The notes beneath the pieces are model-generated. The model was not told the DNA's origin and made no database searches. It saw only the letters and a list, made by a program, of their open reading frames with translations. Of a stretch of 64,000 nt of DNA, positions 32,717 to 44,000 are shown in pieces. The translations under genes and the position numbers were made by a program. Positions within the stretch are counted from its first letter, which is position 1. Every line of letters starts with the position of its first letter. Source of the stretch: VXYL01 sp965199945 (GTDB taxonomy: Bacteria > Pseudomonadota > Gammaproteobacteria > Pseudomonadales > Azotimanducaceae); contig OZ241354.1 in NCBI GenBank assembly GCA_965199945.1, forward strand, positions 992,001-1,056,000. Reading direction: 5' to 3'.

Positions 32717-34261
32717 CTACTGTAGCGCACTTCCTTCGTCCCGAGTCCCGGAGGCGGGCGGTGGGGCGGCGAAGTCTTCGGGAAAGCGCCGCATGGCGCT
32801 CGTCACCGGAATCGGCGTCATGCCGCCCATCTGGCACAGGCTGGCCGCTTCCATCGTCTCGCACAGCTCTTCGACGAGCGCCAGCTTGTCGGCGGTGTCG
32901 CCGCCCTCGGCGCGCGCCTTGAGGACCGCATCCATCGTCTCCTTGCCGCGCACGGAGCCGAGCCGGCAGGGCGTGCATTTGCCGCAGGATTCGACCTCGC
33001 AGAACGCGAAGGCGTAGCGTGCCTGTTCCGCCATGTCGACGCTGTCGTCGTAGAGCACCAGCCCGCCGTGGCCGATGCCGGCGCCCAACGCCGCCATCGC
33101 TTCGTAGGTAAGCGGCGTGTCGAACTCGTCCTGCCTCAGATAGGCGCCGAGCGGGCCGCCGATCTGCACGGCGCGGATCGGCGCGCCGCTGCGCGTGCCT
33201 TCGCCGTAGCCGTTTACCAATTCGTCGATGGTGATGCCGAACGGAACCTCCACCAAGCCGCCGCGCTTGACGTTGCCGGCCAGCTGGAACGGCATCGTGC
33301 CCGTGGAAGGGCCTACGCCCAGGCTCGCGTACCAGTCGCCGCCGTTGGCGACGATGGCCGGCACCGACGCGAAGGAAATCACGTTGTGGACCAAAGTGGG
33401 CTGGCCGAACAAGCCGCTCACCGCCGGCACCGGCGGCTTGACGCGGATCTCGCCGCGCTTGCCCTCCAGGCTCTCGAGCAGCGACGTCTCCTCGCCGCAG
33501 ATGTAGGCGCCGGCGCCGATGAAGAGTTCGATGTCGAAGGCGCGCCCGCTGCCGAGCACGTCCGCGCCGAGCAGACCCGCTGCGTATGCGCCGTCCAGCG
33601 CCTTCTGCAGCACGTCGGCGGCGAGCGGATATTCCGAGCGCAGATAGACGTAGCCGTGCGCCGCGCCCACCGCAAGGCCGGCGATGGCCATGCCTTCGAT
33701 CAGGCGGTAGGGATCGCCTTCCATCAGCAGCCGGTCGGAGAAGGTGCCGGAATCCCCCTCGTCGGCATTGCAGACGACGTGCTTGCGTTCCGCTTCGGTC
33801 GCGGCGACGGTTCGCCACTTGATGTGGGCGGGAAAGCCGGCGCCCCCCCGCCCGCGCAGCCCGGCGGTTTCGATCTCGTCGATGAGCGTCGCCGGATCGC
33901 GTTCCAGGCAACCGTCGAGAACGGTGGCCGGCGCGAGCGCCAGCGGGTCGTCCGTGCCGGCGCGATCGAAGACGGCGCGGGTCTGCGAGCGCAGGTAGGA
34001 AACTTCGGCGACGTCTCCGAGCGCCTTGGCATGATCGCCGCTCGGCAGGCTGCCGAGGATGGCCGGCGCGTCCTCCGTGCGTGCATTGCGGAATGCCAGC
34101 CGCTTGCCGCCAGCCTCGACTTCGACCAGCGGCTCCGCCCAGGCCATGCCCCGGGAACCGTTTCGCACGACCGTCGCGCCGGCCTGGGCGAACGCCGCCG
34201 CGACGTCGTCCGCGCCGACGGCTACCGCCGACGAATCCGCAGGAACGTAGACGGTGGCCAT
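32717..34261 (-). CDS. FdsB/NuoF-like NADH-binding flavoprotein subunit (orphan)
   Basis: A 514-residue protein of the NuoF/51-kDa family, as found in NAD-dependent formate dehydrogenases (FdsB) and hydrogenases. The N-terminal ~110 residues resemble the thioredoxin-like extension of FdsB. GLRGRGGAGFPAHIKW, CNADEGDSGTFSDR and GAYICGEETSLLESLEGKRG mark the FMN and NADH sites. The cysteines of ESCGKCTPCRLGSVRG, with a distal CQMGG, hold the iron-sulfur cluster. The usual partners (FdsG/NuoE and the molybdenum subunit FdsA) are not beside it in this window, so it is either an orphan or its partners are elsewhere. Confidence 0.82.
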   Translation of the reverse strand: MATVYVPADSSAVAVGADDVAAAFAQAGATVVRNGSRGMAWAEPLVEVEAGGKRLAFRNARTEDAPAILGSLPSGDHAKALGDVAEVSYLRSQTRAVFDRAGTDDPLALAPATVLDGCLERDPATLIDEIETAGLRGRGGAGFPAHIKWRTVAATEAERKHVVCNADEGDSGTFSDRLLMEGDPYRLIEGMAIAGLAVGAAHGYVYLRSEYPLAADVLQKALDGAYAAGLLGADVLGSGRAFDIELFIGAGAYICGEETSLLESLEGKRGEIRVKPPVPAVSGLFGQPTLVHNVISFASVPAIVANGGDWYASLGVGPSTGTMPFQLAGNVKRGGLVEVPFGITIDELVNGYGEGTRSGAPIRAVQIGGPLGAYLRQDEFDTPLTYEAMAALGAGIGHGGLVLYDDSVDMAEQARYAFAFCEVESCGKCTPCRLGSVRGKETMDAVLKARAEGGDTADKLALVEELCETMEAASLCQMGGMTPIPVTSAMRRFPEDFAAPPPASGTRDEGSALQ

Positions 34262-34285
34262 GGCGCGGGATTTGCGATCGGACGC

Positions 34286-35563
34286 CTAGAAGGTGGAGGC
34301 GTCCAGCGCCGCGCCGAGGTCGAGTGCGCCGTGGCCGTAGATGGGCGAGAGGCCGGTCGTCGCGTCGTAGTTGCCGTTGTTGGTATCCACCTCCCGGGCG
34401 GTGTCCAATATGCGCTGCACGATCTCCTTGCCGGTCTTGTCCGGGAACGCCGCCCAGACCGCGGCCATGGCCCCCGATACATGCGCCGTGGCGAAGGACG
34501 TGCCGGTGATCGTGTGGAAGCCGCGCGCCGTGCTGGTGTACGTTCCATCGGTCGTGTAGATGCGGTCCCCCGGCGCGAAGATGCACCAGCGCCTGACGGC
34601 GCCGCAGCGGTTGCTGATGCTGCGCACCACGTCCTGGGTCTGTTCCAGCATGCCGACGGCGATGGCCCAGCCCGCGATGCCCGCGTCGACCACCGCCGTG
34701 GCGGGAAGGGCCGCCGGCTCCGCTCCGCTGGAGTTGCCGAGAGCGGCGACCATGATCCGGTCCTCGCGCGCCAAGAGCTTCATGCCGTTGCGCGTCGGCG
34801 TCGGGTTGTTGCGCGCGCTCACCAGGCTGAAGCTGAGATTGACGATGTGGGCGCTCGCCGCGGGGTTCGAGTCCCACATGTTCGCGGCGTCGGGCCCGTA
34901 CCGTCCCGTCAGGCCGGCCACCGAAGCGAGGATCGCTTCCATGTCGTCTTCCTCGTCGTCGTTGTAGGCGACGCTGACGAGGTTCGCGTTGTAGGCGATC
35001 CCGTGCAGTCCGTATCCATTGCGCCGGGCCGCGGCGACGCCGGCCACCCGCGTTGCGTGGGCGCTGACGGGGCCTCGCCCGGAGATGTCCACCACCCGCA
35101 CGTCGCGCAGATCGGGATGGCCAGGGGATTCGGCGTCGTCGGCGACGACCCGGTCGTTTTCGACGATGGCGATGGTGATGCCCCCGCCGCCTGGCTTGCC
35201 GGTGCTGCGCACCGCGTATCCCGTGTTGGCCCGGGCCCTCCCCAGGCCGGCTTGGGCGTTGTATTCGGTCGTCTCCCAGGAACTGGCCGTGCGCGGGCTG
35301 GCCGGCTCCAGCGTTTCGGCTCGATAGACGGTCTCGACGCGCCGCGGGTGGTCCGCCGGCGGCATGTGCGTATACGCCGCCGTGGCCGAGCGCACCGTGG
35401 CGTCTTCCGCCAGCGCCGGCAGCAATGCCGGCGGCTGCGGTGCCGACGACGGCGGCTGCGCCGAAGGCACGTTCCTTGGGGCATCGGCAAGAACGGGCGA
35501 CGTTCCCGCCAAGGCCGAGAGCAGGCCCAGAGCGACCACGGCGAACTGTCTATTCATCCCCAT
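34286..35563 (-). CDS. S8 (subtilisin-like) serine protease with altered catalytic Asp, copy 1
   Basis: Secreted 425-residue member of the subtilase fold. A signal peptide (ending SPVLADAP) is followed by the catalytic region. The position normally occupied by the active Asp in (A/V)x(I/V)DxG reads IAIVEND: glutamate replaces aspartate and no G follows. His lies in HATRVAG, the oxyanion Asn in ALGNSSG, and the Ser in GTSFATAHVSG. The E in place of D is also present in the neighbouring copy, so it is not a sequencing error. It may be a re-tuned or inactive protease. ATG 35563 is the chosen start; ATG 35557 also fits the signal peptide. The adjacent gene is a paralog. Confidence 0.75.
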   Translation of the reverse strand: MGMNRQFAVVALGLLSALAGTSPVLADAPRNVPSAQPPSSAPQPPALLPALAEDATVRSATAAYTHMPPADHPRRVETVYRAETLEPASPRTASSWETTEYNAQAGLGRARANTGYAVRSTGKPGGGGITIAIVENDRVVADDAESPGHPDLRDVRVVDISGRGPVSAHATRVAGVAAARRNGYGLHGIAYNANLVSVAYNDDEEDDMEAILASVAGLTGRYGPDAANMWDSNPAASAHIVNLSFSLVSARNNPTPTRNGMKLLAREDRIMVAALGNSSGAEPAALPATAVVDAGIAGWAIAVGMLEQTQDVVRSISNRCGAVRRWCIFAPGDRIYTTDGTYTSTARGFHTITGTSFATAHVSGAMAAVWAAFPDKTGKEIVQRILDTAREVDTNNGNYDATTGLSPIYGHGALDLGAALDASTF

Positions 35564-35819
35564 GCCGTGTGGACAGCTGGCCCAGATTCGTGAAACTGCC
35601 GACCATCGACGCGGCCCCGCCTTTTGCGTGGTTGCTTCAACGTGTGTTCCAAGCCTTGCGGAGGCATGGAATGGCGCGAAGATGCGCGATTCCACGGCGG
35701 AGTTCAAGAAGCGGATGACGTCGGCGCACGACAAATACACTGCATTGACGCGGCCCACAAAAGCAGCTTAGTGTGGAGTCGTCGTCCCGATTAGCGTTCA
35801 ATGGGGCGGCTAGCTAGGG

Positions 35820-35835
35820 GGCTCCTTCGGGAGCC
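35820..35835. repeat. UUCG-type stem-loop between the two S8 protease genes
   Basis: GGCTCC-TTCG-GGAGCC is a stable hairpin with a TTCG tetraloop, found in the 414-base gap downstream of the second S8 gene. A second stem-loop follows at 35873-35892 (GTGTGGC/GCCACAC). No T-run follows either, so neither is a standard terminator. No gene lies in the gap. Confidence 0.55.
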
Positions 35836-35977
35836 TCCATATTATCTGCCTTCGGATGGCACAGGGGTGGCCGTGTGGCCGTACAGCCACACTTGCCGTC
35901 TGCGAACGACATGGCAACGTGCTGGGCGCGGCCATTTGCCCCCGACAGGAAGAATCGAAGTTGAAGCGTCTGTCGCC

Positions 35978-37303
35978 CTAGAAGGTGCTCGCGTCCAGCG
36001 CCGCGCCGAGGTCGAGTGCGCCGTGGCCGTAGAGGGGCGAGAGGCCGGTCGTCGCGTCGTAGTTGCCGTTGTCCATGTCCACCTGCCGGGCGGTGTCCAA
36101 TATGCGCTGGACGATCTCGGCGCCGGTCTTGTCCGGAAACGCCGCCCAGACCGCGGCCATGGCCCCCGCCACGTGCGTGGTGGCGTAGGACGTGCCGGAG
36201 ATCGTGTGGAAGCCGCGCGTCGTGCTGAAGTACTCGCCGTCGGTGGTGTAGATGTGGTCCCCCGGCGCGAAGATGCACCAGCGCCTGACGGCGCCGCAGC
36301 GGTTGCTGAAACTGGCATCGTTGTCCTCCCTGAGCGCGCTCAGCGCGCCGACCGCGATGGCATGACCGGCGATGCCCTCGTTCGCCACCGCCGTCGCCGG
36401 AAGGGCGGCCGGCTCCGCTCCGCCGCTGTTGCCGAGGGCGGCGGCCATGATCCGGCCCTCGCGGGCCAAGAGCTTCATGCCGTTCAAGGTCGGCGTCGGG
36501 TTGTTTGTCGGGCCCGTTAGAGCGAAGCTGAAACTCGCGATGTGGGCGCTCGCTGCGGGGTTCGCGTCCCACATGTTGGCGGCGTCGGGCCCGTAGCGCC
36601 CGGTCAGGCCGGCCACCGAGGCGAGGACCGCCTCCATGTCGTCCTCCTGGTCGTCGGTGAAGGCGACGGTGACGAGGTTCGCGTTGTAGGCGACCCCGTG
36701 CGGCCCGAATCCATTGCGCCTTGCGACGGCGGCGCCGGCCACGCGCGTCGGGTGGGCGTCGACGAGGCCGCGCCCGGAGACGTTCACCGCCCGCACGTCC
36801 CGCAGGTCCGGATGGCCGGGGATTTCGTCGTTGTCGGAGACGACCCGTGCGTTTTCGACGATGGCGATGGTGATGCCTCCGCCGCCTGGCTTGCCGGTGC
36901 TGCGCACCGCATAGCCCGTGTGGGCGCGCATCTTCGCCAGGCCGCCTTGGGAGTTGAACTCGAAGGTCCTCCAAGAGCTGGCCGTTCGCGGGGCCGTTGC
37001 CGGCTCCAGCGTTTCGGCCCGGTAGTTCGTCACGACGCGCCGCGGGTGGTTGGTCGGCGGCGTGTGGGTGTACGCCGCCGTTGCCGCGCGCACGGTCGCG
37101 TCTTCCCCCAGCGCCGGCAGCACCGCCGGCGGCTGCGGCGCCGACGGCAACGGCGGCTGCGCCGCTAGCGCGTTCGCAGCGGCCTGGACGGGCGACGCCG
37201 CAACAGCGAGGAGCAGGCCGAAGCCGAGCAGGGCGTACCGCAATCGACTCGGCCCCGCCGTGCCGTGACGACAGACTGGGGTTGCCCCGATTTCGTGCAT
37301 CAA
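35978..37303 (-). CDS. S8 (subtilisin-like) serine protease with altered catalytic Asp, copy 2
   Basis: A 441-residue paralog of the protease next to it, with about the same architecture and a signal peptide (FGLLLAVAASPVQA). The Asp site again has glutamate: IAIVENARV, where even the following Asp of copy 1 is missing. His is in HPTRVAG, oxyanion Asn in ALGNSGG, Ser in GTSYATTHVAG. The C-terminal block with NRCGAVRRWCIFAPGD is nearly identical to copy 1, and the two cysteines probably pair. Flanking DNA (37330-37415 compared with 35630-35715) is also similar, so the genes arose by tandem duplication. Substrate unknown. Confidence 0.75.
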   Translation of the reverse strand: MMHEIGATPVCRHGTAGPSRLRYALLGFGLLLAVAASPVQAAANALAAQPPLPSAPQPPAVLPALGEDATVRAATAAYTHTPPTNHPRRVVTNYRAETLEPATAPRTASSWRTFEFNSQGGLAKMRAHTGYAVRSTGKPGGGGITIAIVENARVVSDNDEIPGHPDLRDVRAVNVSGRGLVDAHPTRVAGAAVARRNGFGPHGVAYNANLVTVAFTDDQEDDMEAVLASVAGLTGRYGPDAANMWDANPAASAHIASFSFALTGPTNNPTPTLNGMKLLAREGRIMAAALGNSGGAEPAALPATAVANEGIAGHAIAVGALSALREDNDASFSNRCGAVRRWCIFAPGDHIYTTDGEYFSTTRGFHTISGTSYATTHVAGAMAAVWAAFPDKTGAEIVQRILDTARQVDMDNGNYDATTGLSPLYGHGALDLGAALDASTF

Positions 37304-37402
37304 CGCGGCCTTGCCCTCAGTGTTGGTTGTTGCCTCAAGCGTGTTCGTAGCCTTGCGGGAGGCGTGGGAAGGCGCGAAAGATGCGCCATTCCACGGCGGA
37401 GT

Positions 37403-37777
37403 TCAAGAAGCGGGCGAAGCGGACGGCCCCTTGCCGGCGCGCTCTTTCCCATGCAAGCGGTTGCGCGCGAACCCAAGGCCCTCGAGCAGACCCTCGACCC
37501 GGCCAAGCCGCTCTCGCACGTCGCCAAGGTACTCGTTCATCTCCCGCCGCAACCCATCGACCTGCTGGCCCAGCCCGTCGACGCGCCCGTTCAGTCCGTC
37601 GACACGCCCGCTCAGTCCGTCGACGCGCCCGCTCAGTCCGTTGATGCGCGCGCCCAGCTCACGTCGCAACCCATCGATCCGTTCGCTCGTCTCCCGGCGC
37701 AACGAGCGGTTCGACGTGGCGATTGCGATCAGAATCACGATCCCCGTCGTCAGGATCGACCAAATTTCAGGACTCAC
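37403..37777 (-). CDS. Small membrane-anchored coiled-coil protein with heptad repeats
   Basis: A 124-residue protein with one N-terminal membrane helix (about 8-22, SILTTGIVILIAIATSN) and a long coiled coil. The central part is an almost perfect heptad repeat of the type GRVDGLS (four copies, then GQQVDGL), encoded by 21-base DNA repeats at about 37560-37650. A short Arg/Gly-rich tail follows. GTG 37777 is chosen because AAGGAGG lies five bases upstream; the frame is open to 37846. Function unknown; it could be a scaffold or membrane-tethered spacer. It diverges from the giant gene across a 270-base gap with no other gene. Confidence 0.7.
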   Translation of the reverse strand: MSPEIWSILTTGIVILIAIATSNRSLRRETSERIDGLRRELGARINGLSGRVDGLSGRVDGLNGRVDGLGQQVDGLRREMNEYLGDVRERLGRVEGLLEGLGFARNRLHGKERAGKGPSASPAS

Positions 37778-38047
37778 GGCAACCTCCTTCTTGCTCTTGC
37801 TTGCTTCGGTGGCGCCGCGCACATGATCTCGACGACACAAGCGCATCCTAGACCGTCAGAATCGGCCAAGAAACAGGCGATGTCGCAATGGCACGCGCGT
37901 GTTTGCCGCAATGGGCCGTAGGATATCGCCCTCTCCTTGGCTTCCGCCCCCACCGAGCGCATCAGTTGCCCCAATACAGTGCGTTTTTCGAGACATGATG
38001 TGCGTAAGATGCGCACGCTCCCATAGCCCATTAAGTAGAACCCGAAG

Positions 38048-41000
38048 TTGAAGTTCAGTCCCAGACAAGCCGCCGTCGCCGCCTGCTTGCTTGCCACCTT
38101 CACGGCGGTCAGCGGCTGGGGCCAGCCGGTCGTGAGCAGCGTGGGCCTGCACGGTGCGCCGGCCGCGAGCAGCGGCGTCTACCAGTTGGCCGAGGCGATC
38201 ACGGTGCGCGTCACCTTCGACCAGGCGGTGGACGTCATCGGCGCGCCGCAGCTGGCGCTCACCATCGGCACGGCGACCCGCCAGGCGAGCTTCAGCCGGC
38301 GGACTGGAGCCTCTCTCTGGTTCGTCTACTTCGTGCAGTCGGCGGACAGCGACACGGACGGCTTCGCGGTTGGCGCGAGCGCCCTGACGTTGAACGGCGG
38401 CACGATCAAGGCCGCCGGCGGCGCGACGAACGCGACGCTGGATCTCGGCCGCCACGCGCTTGCGAACGCCAACACCTACCAGGTGAACGGCAGCTTGACG
38501 ACCGCGCCGGCGGTGAGCCAGGTGTTGATTTCCAGCACCCCGGCAAGCGGCAGCGCGTACCAGTTGGCGGAGGTCATTTGGGTTGGAATCGTCTTCGACC
38601 GGGCGGTGGACTTAACCGGCGCGCCGCAGCTGGCGCTGACCATCGGCGCAGCGACCCGGCAAGCGAGCTACGTCAGCGGCGACGGCATCGGCTATCTCTG
38701 GTTCCGCTATGCCGTGCAGTCGTCGGACGTCGACGCGGACGGCATCACCATCGCCGCCACCGCGCTGACGCTGAACGGCGGCACGATCAGAATTCGCGGC
38801 GGCACCACCAACGCCACGCTCGGCCTCGGCACCCACGCCATCATGAACTCGACCAGCCACCAAGTGAACGGCGCTTTGCAGGGCGCACCCACCGTAAGCG
38901 CCGCGTCGATCGAAAGCAGCCCGGCGCGCGGCGACACCTACGGGCTGGCGGAGACGATCTGGGTGCGCATCTCCTTCGACCGACTCGTGGACTTGACCGG
39001 CGCGCCGCAACTCGCGCTGACCATTGGCTCGACCACCCGCCAGGCCAGCTACGACAGCGGCACGGGCACCAGCGATCTCTGGTTCCGCTACGCCGTGCAA
39101 GTGGCGGACGCCGACACGAACGGCATCAGCGTCGGCGCGAGCGCGCTGGCGCTGAACGGCGGCACGATCAGGGTCGCCGGCGGCGCCACGAACGCGACGC
39201 TCGGCCTCGGCAGCGCGGCGATCGCGAACGCCGCAAGCCACAAGGTGGATGGCGGCACGGCCGTGGCAACGCTGAGCGGCAGCAGTCCCGCCACCTTGAA
39301 TCAAGGCAACCTGCGCCGGGCGACGGTCTCCGTGACCTTCGCCCCAGCCTACGCAGCCGGGGCCGACGTCTCCCACTTCACGCTCGCCACCACCGTCCCC
39401 GGCCTCTCCGTCGACAAAGTGAGCTTCAACACCGGTCGAACGGTGGCCACCCTGCGACTGCACTACGACGGCTCGGACTTCGACGCCGCCGCCGCCATCG
39501 CCGTCACCGTCGCCGCGGCCGCCACCGGGCGCCCGGCCGCGCTGACCACCCTCGCCCAGGCCGTCTTCCCGGCGCGCTGGGTCAACGTCTCGAAGAAGAC
39601 CGTCGCGCTTACCGAAGGCGGCAGCGCCGGCGCCTACACGGTCGTCTTGGAGAGCCCGCCCACCGGCAACGTCACCGTCACCGTGACCAGCGACAACGCA
39701 GCGGTTGCCCGCAGCCCGGGCACGCTCACGTTCACCACGCAGAACTGGAACACCGCGCAGACCGTCACGGTCACGCCGGTGGACGACAACGCGGACGCCC
39801 ACGACGAGCTGGCGCTGGTCGCCAACGTCGCCGCCGGCGGCGGCTACGCGGACAGCCCCGTCGCCTCGCGCACCGTGCGCGTGACGGTCGCCGACGACGA
39901 GCAGACCGGCACCGACTACGACGCCGACGACGACGGGCTCATCGAGATCAGCGGCCACGCCCAGCTGAACGCCATGCGCTGGGACCTGGACGGCAACGGC
40001 TCGTCGCTGAACGCCGGCTACGCCACCGCCTTCCCCAGCGCCGCCACCGGCATGGGCTGCCCGGACGGCGGCGACAGCAACCAGACGCCGGACGGCTGCA
40101 AGGGCTACGAGCTGACGGCGAACATCGACCTCGACACCGACGGCGACGGCAGCGCCGACTCCCAAGACGCCTACTGGAACGGCGGCCAGGGCTGGGATCC
40201 CATCGGCCAACAGCGCAAGAAGTCGGCCACGCCGTTCACGGCGACGTTCCGAGGCAACGGCTATTCCGTGTCGAACATGTACCAGCACCATAGACACGAC
40301 ATAGAGTCCTCCGAGGCGCTCTTCGGAATAATCAGGAACGCGCGAGTCGAATCCGTCGCGGTGCTCGGGGTCGACTTCGGCGACGGCTCGCGACTCAACA
40401 GCCCGACCGGCGCCATTGGCGCGCTCGCGGGAGTCGCCGAGGGGAGCACCGTGGCAGGCGTCTACGCCGAGGGCGCCATGAGCATTTGGAACACTGGCGC
40501 TAATGAAACAGCGGGTGGCTTGGTGGGGTATTGCGCGGGCAGCACCATCCACACGTCCTATTCCAATGTCTCGATAATGCAGGCTCTCAATCTAGGTGGC
40601 TTGGTTGGAGGCGTTGGAACAGGCTCCCGCACGAAGCAAGACAGTCTCGGCTACGGCTACGGCTGTCGGGCATACAACAGCTACGTAAACGGGGCCCTAG
40701 GTCCGCAAACCGGCTACAGGGCGGGCGAACCGTTCACGACCGGTGCCTTGTTTGCAGGCGGCAGCAGCATCGCCGTCGGCGATTCCTATTGGGACCGACA
40801 GACCACCACCAAGACGAGCAGCAGCGGTTCGCCCGACTCGGACGGCCTGACCACCGCCGAACTGCAAGCGCCTACCGCGGCGACGGGCATCTACGCGCAA
40901 TGGGACGACTACGACGTGGATGGCGACGGCCGCGTCGACGCGGACGACGACGCCTGGCACTTCGGCCAGGCCAACCAGTACCCGGCGCTGAAGTGGGGCG

Positions 41001-44000
41001 GCCACGCCGCCGCCACGCAGTTCACGGCGCAGCTGTCCGGACAGACGGACACGGCGCCGAGCTACGGCGGCATCTGGGTGGCCAACAAGACCTACGTGCT
41101 GGGCGCGGCGATCCAGCCGTTCCAGATCCCGCCGCCCACCGGCGGCAACGGCACCTACGACTACACGGTGGCCGGCCTTCCGGCGGGCTTGTCCTTCGAC
41201 GAAGACGGCACGGGCGACTGCATGGCCGCGCGCACGGTGTGCGGCACGCCCACCGCCACCGCGCCGACGACGGCGACCGTGACGGTGACGGTGGCGGATG
41301 CCGACGCCAACGTCATGACCAGCGATCGGGCCACCTTGACGTTCACGATTGCGCTGCGCCGGCCAAGGGTGCTGGCGACGCCGGCGCGGCTGGCAATCGC
41401 CGAAGGAGGCACCGGCGCCTATGCCGTGCGGCTGGAACAGGCGCCCTCGGCGAACGTGACGGTGGCGGTGTCGAGCGACAACGCGACCGTGACGGCGGGC
41501 ACGAGCTCGCTGACATTCACAACGCAGAACTGGAACACGGCGCAGTCGGTGACCGTGACGGCGGCCGGCGACGCGGATGCCGTGGACGAGGCCGCGACGA
41601 TCACGAACACGGCCAACGGCGGCCCTTACACCGGCGCCTCCGCGTCCGTCCAGGTCGGCGTGGACGACGACGAGGCGACTGGCACGGACCACGACGCCGA
41701 CAACGACGGTCTGATCGACATCGATTCGCTGGCCAAGCTGAACGCGCTGCGCTGGGACCTCGACGGCGACGGCGCCGCCTCCTCCGGCAACGAGACGAGC
41801 TACGCCGCGGCCTTCTCCGGAGCAGTGGCGGTCGAGCACATGGGCTGCCCGGACTCTGGCACGGACGGGGACACGGACGGCGACTGCGTCGGCTACGAGC
41901 TGACCGCGGACCTGGACTTCGACACCAACGAGGACGGCAAGGTGGACGCCGACGACGCCTTCGCCAACTGGACGCCGGTGGTCGGCTGGGCGACGATGTT
42001 CAACGGCCGAGGGCACACGATCTCCAACCTGACAGTGACCGGCGCCGGCAACGACCGCGGCCTGTTCGGGACGACGACGACGGCGTCGACGATCCGCGCG
42101 CTGGGCCTGCTGGACGTCCGGGTGACGGGCCCCGGCGTCCGGCTGGCCGCACTGGCGGGCACGATGAACGGCAAGGTCCAAGCGGTGTACGCGTCTGGCC
42201 GGGTGTCGGGCGCCGGCGGGGTGGGCGGCCTGGTGGCCGAGATGCAGTCGGCGTCGGCGGCAATCGTGGCGTCGTACTCGACGGTGGCGGTGGAATGCAC
42301 GGCCAGCGCGAACTGGGCGCGCGCCGGCGGGCTCGCGGCCCGCAACGACGGCACGATTACGACGAGCTACGCGGCGGGCGCGATCACCGGCGACTGCCCG
42401 ACGGGCGTGAAGGGCGGCTTGGTGTCCACCAGCAGCGGCACGGTAACGGCGAGCTACTGGGACGCGGGCCTGACCGGCATCGCGGACGACAACGACATGG
42501 CCTCGCCGGAGGGCCTGTCGACGAGCGCCATGTGGACGCCGACGGAGTACGGCGGGAGCGCCAGCGACGTCTACCGCCTCTGGAACGACCAGGACGTGGA
42601 CGGCGACGGCGCCGTGGACGCGGACCCGTGGGACTTCGGCACCGCGCTGAACCACCCGGTGCTCAAATGGGGCGGACTGGACCCGGCCGACCAGCGCACC
42701 GACTACGACGCCGACGGCGACCGGCTGGTGGAGATTTCCACGTTGGCGCAGCTGAACGCCGTGCGCTGGGATCTGGACGGCGACGGGGCGCCGACTGCGG
42801 ACAACGTGGCGGCGTACTTCGGCGCGTTCTTCAACCCCGTGTTCAACCCGAGCGGCGTGGGCTTCTGCGCGCCGACCGAGGACGACGCGGACGACAACGA
42901 CTGCCTGGGCTACGAGCTGCTGAACGATCTGGACTTCGACACCGACGGCGACGACAGCACGCACGCGAACGGCGTCGGCGACTCCGACGACGCCTACTAC
43001 AACGCGGACGACGGCTGGGTTCCCATCGGCCCGAACGAAACGCCGGGCGCCGCGACGCACTACCGCGCCCGCTTCGACGGCAACGGGCACGTCATCGACA
43101 ACCTATTCGTGAAGCGCAGCCGCAACTACTCGGGGCTGTTCGCGGCGCTGTCGGACGCCGCGGTGGTGACGTCGCTGGGTCTGCCGGACGCCTACGTGGG
43201 CGACGGGCAGGGCACGGTGGGGATGCTGGCCGGGGCGAACCGCGGGCGCGTCGCGGCGGTGTGGTCGTCCGGTTCGGTGACGGCGAGAGGCAACGTCGGC
43301 GGCTTGGTGGGGGCGGCGCAGGCGACGTCGACGGTGGTGGCGAGCTACTCGACGGCGACCGTGGTCTGCACGCAGGCCGGCGCCTACCGCGCCGCCGGCG
43401 GGCTGGTCGGCGCCAACGGCGCGACCTCCACCATCGCGGCGAGCTACTCGACCGGGACGGTGACGGGCCCCTGCGGCCTCCGGCGCGCCTTCGCGTACAA
43501 CGAGGGCACGGTGGCGGCGAGCTACTGGGACACGACCCAGACCGACATCGCGGACGACACGGAGAACCCGCCGCAGCCGCCTGAGGGCAGGACGACGGCG
43601 GTGCTGCAGGCGCCGACGGACTACGACACGGTCGTCGGCTCTCCTGGCGAGGCCATCTACGCGGCGTGGGACGACCAGGACGTGGACGGCGACGGCGCGA
43701 CCGGCGACGGCGACGACGCCGACCCGTGGGACTTCGGGCTGTCGAACCAGCACCCGATCCTGAAGTACCGCGGCCTGGCGGCGGCGCCGCAGCTGGACGC
43801 GCAGCCGGACTCGGCGCCGGACTTCGGGACGGCGACGGTGTCGAACAAGACGTTCCAGAATGGCCAGGCCATCCAGGCGTTCCAGATTCCGGCGGCGGGC
43901 GCCGGCAACGGCGCGCTGGTCTACGCGGAGAGCGGGCTGCCGGCGGGCCTGTCTCTGGGAACGCCGATCTGCGCAACCGCCCGCACGGTGTGCGGCACGC

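Noticed and set aside
35815..35892. Transcription terminators between S8 genes
   Set aside because: Both stem-loops lack a T-run on the relevant strand; recorded as stem-loops only.
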